DNA of 64,000 bases from Melanocharis versteri (GCA_013397845.1 VZTG01001538.1:230157-294156), one strand, 5' to 3'. Shown: positions 1 through 12,502, numbered from the stretch's first letter. The notes: a model not told the origin generated them from the sequence alone. A program made the numbers and translations.

Positions 1-44
1 TCGTGCTCACAGGTGAAGCAATTCCACCCCCTGCCCAGTGTTAC

Positions 45-151
45 CTTCTGGTATTCTTCCTTGGATCTCAGGGCAGCTTCCATCTGCTCCTGGGAGAAGG
101 TGTAGATGGCCGAGCGATACTGAGTGCCGACGTCGTTCCCCTGCCGCATCC
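45..151 (-). CDS. MSRA: MSRA internal exon (GMRQGND to KEEYQK)
   Basis: This is the third MSRA exon in the window, 107 nt long. Two bases complete the Gly of DPTQG, then 35 codons run from MRQGNDVGTQYRSAIY to SKEEYQK. The Asp of GND and the Tyr of GTQYRS correspond to bovine Asp150 and Tyr155, which shape the active site with Cys72, Tyr103 and Glu115, so all five landmarks are present across the three exons. The minus-strand acceptor is gtccccccag above 151 and the donor is GTAA below 45. The exon ends on a complete codon (phase 0). The C-terminal exon, which in animals carries the resolving cysteines, lies below position 1. Confidence 0.97.
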
Positions 152-225
152 CTGGGGGGACAGAACGCACGGGGATCAGCTTCCCTCCCTCCCCGGGTGC
201 TGGGAGAGGTTCAGAACGCCCACAT

Positions 226-330
226 TTCACAGAATCCCAGGATGGGTTGGCTTGGGAGAGACCTTAAAGCTCATCTCATTCCAACCCCATGCCATGGGAC
301 ACCTCCCGCTAAATCCAGGATGTCCCATAC
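226..330 (-). mobile_element. CR1 3'-end fragment
   Basis: The plus strand reads as the reverse complement of a CR1 3' end: 'acagaatcccagg', then 'gagaccttaaagctcatc', then a degraded 'ccatgccatgggacacc'. It is 5'-truncated within about 100 bp and lies only 75 bp upstream (in the transcript) of the MSRA GMRQGND exon. Confidence 0.85.
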
Positions 331-700
331 AGCTGGATTAGCAGTGTCTCTTCCATGCACACTCAGCAGGTATTTTTAGGAAATCCAGGTCTTTTCTTTG
401 GTTAAATAGTCCTGAAGGGATTCAATGCTGATACCTCCTTTTAAATGTCATGAAAATGAAATATGAGCATTTTAGAGTTTCGTTCCATCACGCAATAGTG
501 AAATACAGATGTCAAACCTTAAATAATTAAGCTGCAGTCACTGTAATCAAGGCACTCTTAAAAAACCTGATTTTGAGCCATGCAAATGGTTACCAAATAA
601 TGTTGATTTTACCAAGTGCTTATCATCTTTCTTGTGCTGTGGGAATACAACTTAATGGAAGAAAGGTACAAAATACCTTTGGAGAAAAATAGTTATTTTT

Positions 701-768
701 GGGACAGAGAAGCTGTGGACTCCCCATCCCTGGAGGTGTCCAAGGTCAGGCTGGATGGGCAATTTTGG
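701..768 (+). mobile_element. CR1 internal fragment, plus orientation
   Basis: 'cagagaagctgtgg' and 'ccctggaggtgtccaagg' match the segment about 200 bp before the CR1 3' end. Both ends are lost, leaving about 70 bp. Confidence 0.7.
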
Positions 769-973
769 TACCAGGATTTTGTGGTATTTCTGATATGTGC
801 AACCCCTTCAAAAGACTTGTGGTTATGACATGTACAAATTTAAAATATATGAGATGGATTCTACCTACAAAACTACAAAACACTTGGCCAAAGCAGAGAG
901 ATGACAACTGTCCCCTCGGGTGACCAGCTCAGCTCTGGTTTGGCACCGCAATCCTGGGAAGCCACTGCTGTCT

Positions 974-1081
974 CCCATTCCCATTCCCATTCCCATTCCC
1001 ATTCCCATTCCCATTCCCATTCCCATTCCCATTCCCATTCCCATTCCCATTCCCATTCCCATTCCCATTCCCATTCCCATT
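974..1081 (+). repeat. (CCCATT)18 microsatellite
   Basis: There are eighteen uninterrupted copies of CCCATT (108 bp). The MSRA transcript carries the complement, (AATGGG)18, about 820 nt upstream of the GMRQGND acceptor. The repeat is open in several frames (His-Ser or Pro-Ile on plus, Trp-Glu or Gly-Met on minus). These are low-complexity readings, not genes. Confidence 0.98.
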
Positions 1082-2518
1082 CTCTCCAGCCAGCTTTGCT
1101 GTGGATCATTCCATAAAGTCAAACAACAGCCTCAGAGCAGCTTTAGCATCAAGAATTATCTGGAAATGCACTTTTGCAGCTGTATTGGCCTCTTTGTTAT
1201 CCCTGCCTTTCCCACCTTGTTCCCAATTTTGCACTCCAGAACACAACTTCCTGCTTTGCTGGAATAAAATGCGTTAATTTTGACTTTGTCTCATGGTGGG
1301 GATGAATTGGGGGAGTAAAAAAGTTGGAGTTTCTTAAACAGAGTCCTCCCAAACAGCTGCAATCCAAGTCAAATCGGAAATGATCACGATTTGTCCTGTG
1401 ACTGCCACCAGGCTGCAGAAGCCCCTCTGGGGATTCCCATCAACTCTCAGGATTGTGGAGATGAAATGGAAAAGGAAATGGATGTCCTGACACCCCCCTG
1501 GCAAAGGGCAGAGGGTGGAGAAAGAGCCTGTTGTACTGGAGGGAAAAGATGCCATCCACTCACTACTCCTCATTAAATCATGGATTTATCCCTTTTGGAC
1601 TCCCCAGGGCAACAAAAATTATTTAAAGGATAGCACAATAAAAAAACAAAAACTGCCTGAAATATTTATGAACAACAATTCACAGAAATATTTTAAAATA
1701 TGTATTAGGACAACAACTCCATTCGATGACCAACAGTTACATGAAAGAATCTGATTCCAAAACATTTTATGGAGTTTCCTGATGATATGGGTTATTTTTT
1801 AGCTGTTAAAATGTATTATTACAATAAAAACAACAACAGTTTTCTTCATCAATACTTAACAGCGTTGAGTGCCACCAGAGGATATTTTGCTCATTCCTTT
1901 GGAAGTTCTTCCAGGGTTGCAGGGAGCTCTGGTAAAGCCAGTTTGGATAAAATGAGGACAGGCCAGGAAAGCTTTAGTTTTGCCAGGATATGTTAATGCT
2001 GATTGATGCTTGAGCTGAAGCATTAACATTCTACAAATCTATTTATTGCTTAACAAACTATTTAACAACCAACTAGGGAGGAGATTACAAAAATCTGTCT
2101 AAATGGAGGATCACTAGAGAGGGTGCTGGTTTCCAGCACGAATTTAGGAGTGTCAGTTTGGTGTGGGCTCACATGCACAGTGCCCTGAGTAAGAAAATCA
2201 GATTATTTAATATCTGCATGTGCCACCGTGACATAGGATCAAGGAGCCAGTCAGCTTAATTAATTTATTGAAGCGAAGGTTAAGAGGAGAACTGACTCTA
2301 AATTAAAAAAACATTTCTAGGGGAAAAAAAACCCAGAGAAATGAGGCTCTTCAGTCTTGCCAAAGTTGTTTAACTTGGAAGGGCAACTGAAAGCCAAAGT
2401 ATCCAAAATCCTGGTGGGAAATAAGACAACATTCAAGCAGCAAAAAGCATTTGTCTCATGAAAAATGCACCTAAAGTCACATTCCATTCCTGGGGGCTTC
2501 AAATTGAGGATTTAAATC

Positions 2519-2600
2519 TTCATAGAATCATAAAACTGTTTGGGTGGACTGGAACCTTGAAGATCATCCAGTGCCATGGGCAGGGACACCTTCCACTGTC
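2519..2600 (-). mobile_element. CR1 3'-end fragment ending at a gap
   Basis: The sequence runs from 'catagaatcataaaactg' through 'ccatgggcagggacacc' to 'ttccactgtc', then stops at the N at 2601. The element is therefore cut by the assembly rather than by retroposition. Confidence 0.85.
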
Positions 2601-2601
2601 N
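2601..2601. other. Single-N assembly gap inside a CR1
   Basis: The left side is the last 80 bp of a CR1. The right side matches a CR1 segment lying several hundred bp further from the 3' end (compare 55270-55830). The N probably stands for missing sequence of unknown length. Confidence 0.7.
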
Positions 2602-2662
2602 AAAGAGAGGGACAGAATCCCTCCCTCTCCTGCTGCCCACGCTGGGGCATCAGCCCAGGAGA
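2602..2662 (-). mobile_element. CR1 upstream segment on the far side of the gap
   Basis: 'gacagaatccctccctctcc' followed by 'tgctgcccacgctgggg' matches, in the same orientation, the CR1 segment at 55770-55815. It probably belongs to the same insertion as 2519-2600. Confidence 0.65.
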
Positions 2663-3547
2663 GGAAAATTCCAAGAGTTTTACCACGCCAATGATTTAAG
2701 GGTGAAGTTAAGGAGGAGTCAGGTGTGTGGTAACAGCAGCTCCTCCTCCAACCCAAATGTTGGCTTCAGCTCTTAAACCACCCACGAGGAGCAGACATCG
2801 CAAATAGTTCCCCGAAGTGTAGCTTTAATGTGGCCAATAATCTAACCCAAATTTTCCATTATTTTCACTTGCTGTTTAAATTATTTTGTATCTAAATCCC
2901 CTGCAATATGGAGCTAATACATTACCTAAGCCCCTAAGACTATGAGATAACAGAATAAATTCCATGTGTACAGACATGGCCCAGTGCCACTGTTGTTATT
3001 TTCAATGAACCTCACATGGACAAACATCTCAAGGGTCCATCAGTGATTTTTTAAACCCTCTGGCAAGTCTGATTTGCTGAGATCCACAACTCAACAAGTA
3101 GCAAACAAGACAAGAAATTCAATTTACTAAACAACTGTGGTGGGATGATTGAGCTTAACAGTCTTGTCTTTAAAAAAAAAACACTTACTGAATAAAAAAC
3201 TACCTCTGTTGCCTCCGTAAAAATTCCACAATGTATCTGTGCTTAAACTCTAAATTGAAAGAAGGAATAATTCCGAAGAACATCAGTTGAACCTCTTCAG
3301 AGCAGCTGGATTTTCTTGGGAAATGCTGGTTTTGTCTACTAGTCTTCTGTGAGATGTGTGTAAGTCATTTTCTGTGCAAAACCTGCCAGTGTAGGGATAG
3401 TTTTTAGGGTAGCTCCAGAAGATCAATCTTTTCCTCAAGGATAATAGGGAAATCTGTCAGTAGGACCTGAACCTCCCTTTCATTCAAGACTGAGATGATA
3501 AAGAGGCTCCTTCTTAAAGTTGGTAAGAAAATTTATTAACCCTGAGG

Positions 3548-3759
3548 AATCAGAGAATCATGGAGGGTGGAGAAGCCCTCTGAGATCATCCAGTCCAACC
3601 ATTCCCAGCACTGCCAAGGCCACACTGAGCCATGTCCCCAAGTGCCACATCCACATGGATTTTGAACTCCTGCAGGGATGGGGACTCCAGCACTGCCCTG
3701 GGCAGCTGTGCCAGGGCTGGACAGCCCCTTCCAGGAAGAAATTGTTCTCATCCAGCTCT
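3548..3759 (-). mobile_element. CR1 fragment, second 3'-end subtype
   Basis: This copy has the alternative 3' end 'gatcatccagtccaacc', then 'agcactgccaaggcc', 'agtgccacatccacatgg', 'ctgccctgggcagctg' and 'aggaagaaattgttc'. It is about 210 bp, 5'-truncated. Confidence 0.85.
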
Positions 3760-4683
3760 ACTTTAGTAATATCAGCGGGGCAAGACAGAGACTGGAAAAG
3801 GCAAACCCTGTGTCCCTGACCAGGTGATCAGGAACACGTCCAGCAGGAACAGGAGCAAACAGACCCCAGAGGTGACAGCCTGGCACTTACTGGTGATGCC
3901 TGAGACAAAGAAAATCGGCTGATCTGCTGGGAACAGCCAGAAAATCTTTTGTCAAATAGTTGCTTTGATAGAGAGGCTGATTTTAGAACTGAGAGAAAAG
4001 CAGATAATTTGCACCTCTGTGGCAAAAGACAAAAATATGAGTGAGGGGTTTGGATGTGGTTGCGTGGTGCCAAGGTGTAAAGAAGTCCAAAACCCAGCAG
4101 CCCAGATCCTCTGTGAGCACTGGGCTGTCTTTGTAAGCTCTTGTCTCTGGAGAACCAGGGAAGATGAGGGCATCTGGACCTCCAAACGTGTTCAGATGTT
4201 GGGCGTGGATCATATTCAGGAATTTCCCTCTGGCTGACAGAAGCACCTCAGCGGAGCTCAGCCCTGACCACTCTGGAGAACATAAAATGTCCCCCCTGTG
4301 CCAGCAGAGCACCAATTAACCACAAAAAGCCCTCGAGAGCTGAGCTCTGCTTTATGTGGAATGGAAATTTGTGGTGGGAGGATGGTGGCTGGGGAGAACA
4401 GGGAGCTGTGACGGGCTCCCAGATCCTGTCAAAGGAACGATTCCCAGGTTGAGACTGCCGTGGAATATAAACACACCACCTCTGGGAAAGCTGCTATTTG
4501 CCAAAATGTAGATAACAGGCAAAGAAATGGCTCTAAAAATCCCTTTCTTACCAACACTTCGGTATCTTCTGATGCACCTGGGTAGGAATGACTTAGTTTT
4601 GGTCTTCCTCATATTCTCTGGCATCAAAGCAATAAATGCTGGCTCTCCTTTGGTTTGAACGACCGGAATAGGGACTGGAAAAT

Positions 4684-4835
4684 GGGCTCCCCATCCCTGG
4701 AATTGTCCAAGGTCACGTTGGACAGGGTTTGGAGTAACCTGGGATAGTGGAAGATGTCCCTGCCCATGAGCAGGAGGTGGAATGAGACGATCTTTAAGTT
4801 CCCTTCCAGCCCAAACCATTCTGTGATTCTCTGAT
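4684..4835 (+). mobile_element. CR1 3'-end fragment, plus orientation
   Basis: It runs from 'ctccccatccctggaattg' through 'gtccctgcccatgagcagg' to the terminal 'aaccattctgtgattctctg'. The truncation point is typical of 5'-truncated target-primed insertion. Confidence 0.85.
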
Positions 4836-5739
4836 TAATAAAAAAACAGATTTCTCAGTACCATTTTTTTCTTCAGAAACTGCAAACAAGCAGATTTGTT
4901 TCCAAAAAGCCAGTGTTTAATATATTACCTACAGAAAGCTAGAGCAAAAGACACTTTATTTTATTGGCTAAATCAAGGAATTCTTTCGAAGACTCAACCC
5001 TCTAATGACTTGAAAGTAACACTTATACACTACTCCTTATCTTCCCTCCATTTAAAAATAATAAAAAAAATGTAATGGCATCATCCGTCAACTTTGCTAT
5101 TCTCGGAGGATCCCAGGCATAATGGAGATAAATGGCTGAAGTCTCTTCGACTCTTCTGTGCCATCCAGAGAAATTTTAAAGGGCAGTTCATAGCTCTTAT
5201 TTTTATCATAATTTTCCCCATGATTTATAGACTTTTCTGCAGCTGTCACTTATTTTCTTATACCTGCAGCAACGTGAGATACGGATTGGTCATTTTCTTC
5301 TCCCCAATCAATCCTTGCTGAGTTAAGACTAATAAAACTCCTTCTTCCAGCTCATCATATCATTATTTAGTAAAAATCAATTGCACCATGTCACCCTGGC
5401 TTGATGTCATCACTCACTCTAATGATTACATCCATACAGCTTAAAAGTTGCCAGGGGAAAGTAAAACTCTTTATGGCACATGATTAAAGGAGAAAAATGT
5501 TAATAGGAAAGAATTACGTTACAGTGCTGTGCATTGAGAGTTCTGGATGATTTTCAAGGTGCTGTGGTGCACGAAGGATAAATTAAATAGGAAAGAGTTT
5601 CTTCAGGAGTTTAAAAAGCATTAATGAGCTTGTACATAATAAAGAAAAGTTTTACACTGTCAACACGGTTCAGAAAGTTTTCAAAATACAGAGTTTTTAG
5701 TGTCTAGGAAGAAACTCTGGTTTTGGTCTTCTTTTGGCA

Positions 5740-5787
5740 CTAGATGATCTTTGAGGTCCTTTCCAATCCAAACCATTCTGTGATTCA
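5740..5787 (+). mobile_element. Very short CR1 3' tail
   Basis: Only the last ~48 bp remain: 'tagatgatctttgaggtcc' then 'ccaaaccattctgtgattc'. Confidence 0.7.
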
Positions 5788-6344
5788 CATACTAGGTGCA
5801 ATGCTGCTCTTCTAACACTTAAAATATTTTACGTGTTTTTAAAAACTAGAGAGTCTCAAGGAAGACCTGGTTTAGAAGAACAGCTCCCTGTATATTCATT
5901 ATTTATAAAGTCCTTCAGATACAACAATGTATAAATGCATTTTTGAATGCTCTTTGACCTTTGAAGGAAGTGCATCATCAACCTGAGTCCAGAAAAACAC
6001 CCTCAAAGGTTAGTTTTGGATGAGTGTCACAAAGCTCAAGTATTAACTCAAGTATCAAGCAAGCAGAAATGTTAATCCATTTCTAACTGTTAATTGAAAA
6101 TTCATATTTACCAGTAGTGCACAGAACAGATGACTAGAACAGTGAATTGTGCACATAAATCATCCTTAATGGCACTGAACTTATTGTAGGGGACTTTTAC
6201 TTTAATCAAACTTGACTTCACTTTAATCAAAAGTTAAATGATTAGGTTTAGACAGTATTTTAGACGTTTTCTATTACAAACAGACATGAGGCTCTTTCAG
6301 AGGTACCTTCTCTTAAAAATCTGTCTGGGAGATGGATGAACCTC

Positions 6345-6805
6345 AACCTGCTGGAGCAAGTCCAGAGAAAACCACAAAGATGCTCCAAAGGCTGGAGCCC
6401 CTCTGGAGCCAGGCTGGGAGAGCTGGGGATGCTCACCTGGAGAAGAGAAGGATCCAGGGAGACCTCAGAGCCCCTTCCAGTGCCTAAAGAGGCTCCAGGA
6501 GAGCTGGAGAGGGACTGGGGACAAGGGATGGAGGGACAGGACACAGGGAATGGCTTCCCACTGCCAGAGGGCAGGGATGGATGGGATATTGGGAAGGAAT
6601 TGTTGGCTGTGAGGGTGGGGAGGCCCTGGCACAGGGGGCCCAGAGAAGCTGTGGCTGCCCCATCCCTGGAAGTGTCCAAGGATCCAGGGGCAGCTGGGGC
6701 TTGGAGCACCCTGGGATAGGGGGAGGTGTCCCTGCCCATGGCAGGGGGTGGGATGAGATGATTTTTAATGTCCCTTCCAACTCAGACCATTCCATGATTC
6801 TATGA
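6345..6805 (+). mobile_element. CR1 fragment of about 460 bp, plus orientation
   Basis: It starts at 'ctgctggagcaagtccag' and passes 'ggagccaggctgggagagc', 'ggacaagggatggaggg', 'agaagctgtggctgcc' and 'ctgcccatggcaggggg' to end in 'ccattccatgattctatg'. The frames of more than 100 codons within it on both strands are by-products of CR1 GC-richness. Confidence 0.92.
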
Positions 6806-8020
6806 ACGTGGGAAGGGAATGAAATTTTGATCAATATTTATTGGTGAAGCTGGAACTGAGCTTTGGTTTAGGCAACCAAAACTGACCAAACACTGATGCC
6901 TCATTTGAGTCAGCTGTGCTGACCAGATCTCTCCCAACACCTGTGGGAGCTGAGACCTTCCATGCCCATGGAAACATCTAAATTTAAGTGGATTTAGCTC
7001 AGCCTTTATCTCTCCTGGCTGTGCTGGTGAGACTAGCCTGCCTGGAGATCTTGATAGCCTTCAATCCCAAATAAAATGCACAGAGCAGGGATGTGTGGAA
7101 GAGACTGGAGGACATGACAGAGGGTAGAAATGAGCTCCACATTTTCTAACTGCTGCAAATCAGGAATAATGCCCAAAAGCATCTGACATGGCACAGGCAT
7201 TTCTATTTGGGTGTCTGAATCGGGCCCTCGTTGCTGATTTTCTTCAGGGATTTACTTTGCTGTGATGTTACCAAAAGCTGGACAACAACTGATCATGGGG
7301 AAAAACATAATGAAGAAATGCAGGGCTTCAGATCAGTTTCCAATGGGCTCAGCTATGGAACCACGCAGGTTTGCTGTTGTTTTTTTCATGTGCCTTCTCC
7401 TTTCTCTTCGTTTATCTGCTGTTCATTAGTTCCTCGCCTCAATTTAGGCATTTGCCAGCACTACGAATCCAAACCCGCTCCGATCCACCAGGTGCTGTTG
7501 CAATAGTAATAAAAATAATTAGTGATAATAAAAATAATGGTGTTGTCATTTGCTTTTATCAGCAGATAAGCTCATGGGACACTGCTCTCTCAAAACACAG
7601 ACAAGTGTGCTCTTATAAATATGCACAAGGAAATTGCAGGCAGAGAAAAACAGTCATTCACTGAAAATATTGTTGTTCAGAAGAGAGTCAGCTTTGACCT
7701 CTTGTACCTAATTATACACGAAAACAAAGATTAAAAGCCTACTAATAATCACCATAAACTATGATTAATGATGCCACGCTTCAGTGCCTCAGATTTCCAG
7801 ACCCAAGTACAGTAAATTCACAATTATTTGAAGAAGAAAACAATATTTGGTATCTCTTTGTTTTGACTTCATCTATTGTTTTCCTTGCCTAACAATTAAG
7901 AACAATCCATCAAAAAATTCTGCAGAAAAAGACTTTCTAAAGTTGCCCTCTCCTAACTCTACAAACACATGAAAATTTAGATGTTGTTATTCCCACCATG
8001 CTCCCGTCGGCTTCATGGAC

Positions 8021-8080
8021 AGAACCATGGAATCATGGATGATTTGGGTTGAAAAGGACCTTTAAAGATCATCTTGTTCT
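8021..8080 (-). mobile_element. Short CR1 3' tail
   Basis: 'accatggaatcatgg' then 'gatttgggttg' and 'cctttaaagatcatc' form an eroded 60-bp CR1 end. Confidence 0.65.
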
Positions 8081-8086
8081 TATATC

Positions 8087-8126
8087 GTAGAATCACAGAA
8101 TATTCTGAGTTGGAATAGACCCACAT
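8087..8126 (-). mobile_element. Short CR1 tail, third 3'-end subtype
   Basis: 'tagaatcacagaatattctg' then 'agttggaatagacccac' resembles the 3' end seen more fully at 14605-14840. It is followed by an AT-rich run (8130-8170). Confidence 0.6.
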
Positions 8127-9017
8127 AATATTATATACATCATTTATAAATATATATAAAATATAATTTCATTCTTCCTTATATCCCGTATAAACCTCAC
8201 CTCCCTCAGGTGGATTCATGTTTCCCACAGTGTCAGAGTTTTACTTTTCAGTAGTTCTGGGGAACTGGTTCACACATCCTTGTCAGATGTAAAATAAAGA
8301 ACCTAAAAGCAGTTGAAAGAGGATTTCAGAGCCCAGAAGGACTTTTGCCCTTGAGCCAGAATTGATTCAGCACCACTCACTTCAAAATGCAAAGTGTTCA
8401 GCCCACCTCAGCAACCACGGCTCTGGTTAATAATCCCCTTCATTAAGAAAGATGCAGGGAAATCAACATCTCCTAAACTGCAAATATAGGTCAGGAAAAG
8501 TCTATTCTAATTTGTATGGATAAGGAGAGTCTAACGTGCAAATTAGGGCACGGCAGCTGAAATTCCTGGGGATGCAAAGCAGCCTAATAACACCTATTTA
8601 TTTTTAATGCCTGTTTAGTCCTGGAGAAACACAAAGAGTGGGAACAACGGAACACAAGATTTCGGCTCAGGAAGGAGATGAAGCTGCATTCTCAAAGTGT
8701 AACTCTGGCAAAGACTTTACTACTTTAAAAAAACCACGGACCACAGGTATTTTGGTGGTGATTTTAGGCAAGGGACTAAATTCATTACTGGTGGCATGAG
8801 TAGGCATCAATCAACAGTCCCACCACTGGAATTTCATTGGAAAGAGCAGGAATTAGAAAAAGGCAACAGAAAGACTCCTATCAAACAACCCAGTTCTGCT
8901 CTTGAGTGTCCAACCCTGCAGGAACCACCACACATTTATTTTTATTGTGTCCTGGCACATCGATTTCCATGGCTTTTGTTAATTTATCAACACAGAGCTG
9001 TGCTTTATTTGCTTCCT

Positions 9018-9140
9018 TCAAGAGCCTCCCAGCAATGTCTTTACCACTGATTTAATTAGCATCCTCTCCACTGTATCCTCCGAGTCATTAATGAAAATAT
9101 TGAGGAGTATTGGACCAAGAATGGCTCCCTGAGGGGCTGG
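9018..9140 (-). mobile_element. Degenerate CR1-type reverse transcriptase remnant
   Basis: On the minus strand the translation begins at 9140 with APQGAILGPILLNIFINDSE, continues with DTVERMLIKSVVKTLLGGS and then meets a stop. It aligns to the CR1-type RT signature (VPQG-S-LGP-LFNIFINDL, followed by K-FADD-TKLGGS, recalled from family knowledge). The catalytic FADD position here reads SVVK, so the domain is inactive. Sequence above 9140 has lost recognisable similarity. The clade (CR1 versus a relative such as L3) is not resolved. Confidence 0.7.
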
Positions 9141-10342
9141 TAATTCTATTTTGAATATATTTAATATGCCTGGTGACAATAGATTTTGTATTTCTGCTGG
9201 TTTTTTGTTACACCTTGTAATAATGCTGAGACCATCAAGGCTCTTAATAACATTTGTAATACACGACAAAGGTGCTTTAATCTGAGAGTCACAAATCTCA
9301 CTCAAATTATAAAGGGAAGTGAGTTACAAAAATGGAAAGGCAAAACATAAAAATGGTTATATTTTACAGGGAGAGATTATTTTTTCCCTTTAATCTCCAA
9401 ATGAAGTTCCAGGCCTGTAGCAGAATACCAAATGCTGGTTTAGGGTGGCTGCAGCGTTTTTTATGTGTACAGCTGTTCTGCCACTGGTATAAGTAGACAC
9501 ATCTGCTCATTAGCAACACAATGTCATTTCTAGTGTCTAATTTTAATTATTTGCAGATGATAGATTCCTCATGCAATGTCTAAAAAAAGTACAGGCCTTC
9601 AAAGCTGGGGAGAAATAAATATCCCCTCTGCAAGCAAACTGGGTCAGCACAACGAAAAGCAGATATTAATGTGGAGAATTCCTCTATAAGCACCAAGGCT
9701 AAATGCCAGCGTGTTTGGAAGGTCACAGGGAGGAGAAATGGCTCCTACATTTCTTCTTTATCACGGATTCACAAGACATATGGAGTGAGAGATGTTCTGA
9801 ACGAGTCTGGCAGGTGATGAGTTTGTTGTAGGACAGATGGTCCTCAACTGCTGGAAAAATATCAGCGCTGCTTACATTTCCTGCACAAACACAGGCAAGA
9901 TAAGGACTTGTCCCTGACAGGAAAGGGGGAATGAGATTCCTTACAACGACTTTGGTTCTCTGGGTATTCACAAAGGAATAAACAAGGCTGGAAGGGAAAT
10001 TCCAGAAGCCCCTGAGCAGCAGTGGCCACGGGTTTGTCCTTCACCCTGTGGTCAGAGAGTGACCAAAACTATGGAATCCTGGCTTCCTCTCTGCCACTAA
10101 CTCAAAAATCCAAACAGAAAGCCAGAAGAAATGAAAAATGATGGGATTTGTGGACAACAGGCGCTCACCACAAGGAACTGCAGCTGTACCCGTGTTGTTT
10201 CTTGTGGGCTGGGAAGGATTGGGTACTTTTGAGGAATGTGGGGAGCAGAACTACCCAAACAAGCATCTGGTTTGGACTGTGCTCAGGAAAGAACAGAGCT
10301 GAAGGAGGCAAGTGGATTTTTCATTTCTCCCAAACACGTTTT

Positions 10343-10445
10343 CACAGAATCACAGAATGGTTTGGGTTCAACAGGACCTTTAAGATCATCTTGTTTCATC
10401 CTCTGCCATGGACAGGGACACCTTCCACTAGACCAGGTTGTTCTA
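10343..10445 (-). mobile_element. CR1 3'-end fragment
   Basis: 'cacagaatcacagaatgg', 'acctttaagatcatcttg' and 'ccatggacagggacacc' lead to 'actagaccaggttgttct'. It is about 100 bp, truncated. Confidence 0.85.
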
Positions 10446-12502
10446 GAAAGAAATTAGTTCTGTTGTCTGCTTGACTTCTGTGCAGCCCATGAAAGCAAGA
10501 AGGAGCCTTTCTTTAAAGTCGCTTTGGACTGGCTGAAATCTCTGACAGATAAAGGACTTCACCCACACACAGGTCAGGAGAATTCCAAGATTAAAGTCCT
10601 TTACAGGACTCACATTTCCACCACACCAAACAATCTCCTCTGGTATCAGATTGATTTTTCCAGAGGTCTGGAGAAATAGTTTCTGACACCTCACAAAGAG
10701 CAGCCAAACTTCCTGATCTGATCTGATCTGACACATTCCTCCCCGACCAGGAGCACGGCGGGGTTTGGAATTGGCTCAGGCACTGCAGGTTGGTGCTGAT
10801 GCCAGAAGGGTGATCCCACCAGCACTCCCGCTCCTGGCGATTTAAATCCTGGCTGGAAACCACATTTCACTTCCATCCACGCAGGGTTAATTTTCAGCCT
10901 GAGCAGAGAACTTTGTGATTGCCAGAGTCAGCTCAAACAATGAGCTTGTATCCAGCTGAAAGGTCGGAGTGAGAGGAGAAAATCACCCTTTTCCCTAACA
11001 GAGAAGTCAAAAATTACTTTACAGAAGTTGTGACAGTACAGAAGAGGCACAAAACAGCCAAACTGATGGGCTGAAAGTCCAAGTCCCTCTGGACAGGCAG
11101 CAAGGAGGTGCCAGCAGGACCATGATCAGGGTGCAACTTTAAGGACACAGGCAGGCTTCTATCCTAAAAAAATCTGGAAAGCCCTGAGGACAGCCCCACT
11201 AAAAAACCAGGCAGTGCAGACTTTGCCCTACACCTCTGTAAAGTTTACGAAATAAAATTATCTACGAAGATTTTTTTGCGGTATTTTTGGCATATCCCTT
11301 TCATCCTTCTTTCCTGTATCAATGACAAAGAAACAACATCTCGAGCACTTGTAGAGCCATCAGAGCAATCCTCTCACAGATCAGCTCATTCCTGGGAGAG
11401 CAGGAATGCTGAGCAGGGCACTGGAGGCTGAGCAGAGATGACAGCCATATGCCACTTGGCAGAAGTCACGGGGTTGTTTGTTGCTTTTTCAGTCTCCCAA
11501 CTCTAATGAATTATAAAATAGAGCCTAAATTAACAGTCAGGAGGACTTTGTCAGGGCCCCACACTTTGGAGATGCTCATCGGGGAGGATCTCTTTCAACT
11601 GTTTGATTTGATCAAAGGTTCCTGCTTTTCAATTGACTTCTGTGCACTCCAGAGCTTCCCTAAACAAGAGCCAGGCTCCTTCCCAGGGACAATTTGAATC
11701 CCAGTGAGGTGTCAGTCTCTTCTAAAGGACAACTGCTTGGAAAGCAGGAGTTTTTGAATATTAATACACTTATACAATGATGAATGATGGGACTGGCAGT
11801 CTGTACTCTTCAGCAACTTGGTACCAGCTAAACTGATACTGAAAGGTCTTAATCTGCCACAGAATGTACACATTTGATGTTTAATGACATCAGAACAATG
11901 AGACAAGTCCATTATCTCTGCTGGGGGCAGAAGGGATGAAGTGGTGTTACCCCAATTTTTGGAAAAAGATAAAACACACAGAGCTTTTGTATTTTTGAGA
12001 GGGAGCTGTATTCAAGAAGTCCAGCATTTGCTGTATGAGACACCGGGTTCACCCAAAGATTGTGCTGAATTTCATGAGTAAGAAATCTTTTAATTTATCT
12101 TCTTAGTCAAAATCTTCTCTTTGGCAGACTGAGTCCTGCATTCCCGCAAGGCTGCCTGAATAAAACTCACCGTGTGCACACAGCTCAACCTCAAAGGAGA
12201 AAAACATTGTAGGTCAGAGAGGTAACTCACTTTCAGTGTCTTTACATAAAGCCACATCTCCCACAGCCAGCTAAAACCAGGGAATAGATACAAACCAAGG
12301 TGAAGAAACAATCCCAACTTAAGGTTCTTCTGCTGCTAATTCCTCAAATTTGAAAGAGTAGTTATAAACACGCCATCCCTACTTTACGAAACACAGAAAT
12401 CTGACATTGGGACCTTGTGGTTCAGGTTTTTCTCAAATCAAGAAACTCGAATGAGGTGTGAAAAGCTTTGCAAAATTCTTGGACAGAGATAAGAATAACA
12501 AA

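Noticed and set aside
901..1122. His-Ser, Pro-Ile, Trp-Glu and Gly-Met repeat open frames
   Set aside because: They are translations of the CCCATT hexamer in different frames. A six-base unit without stops is open in any frame.
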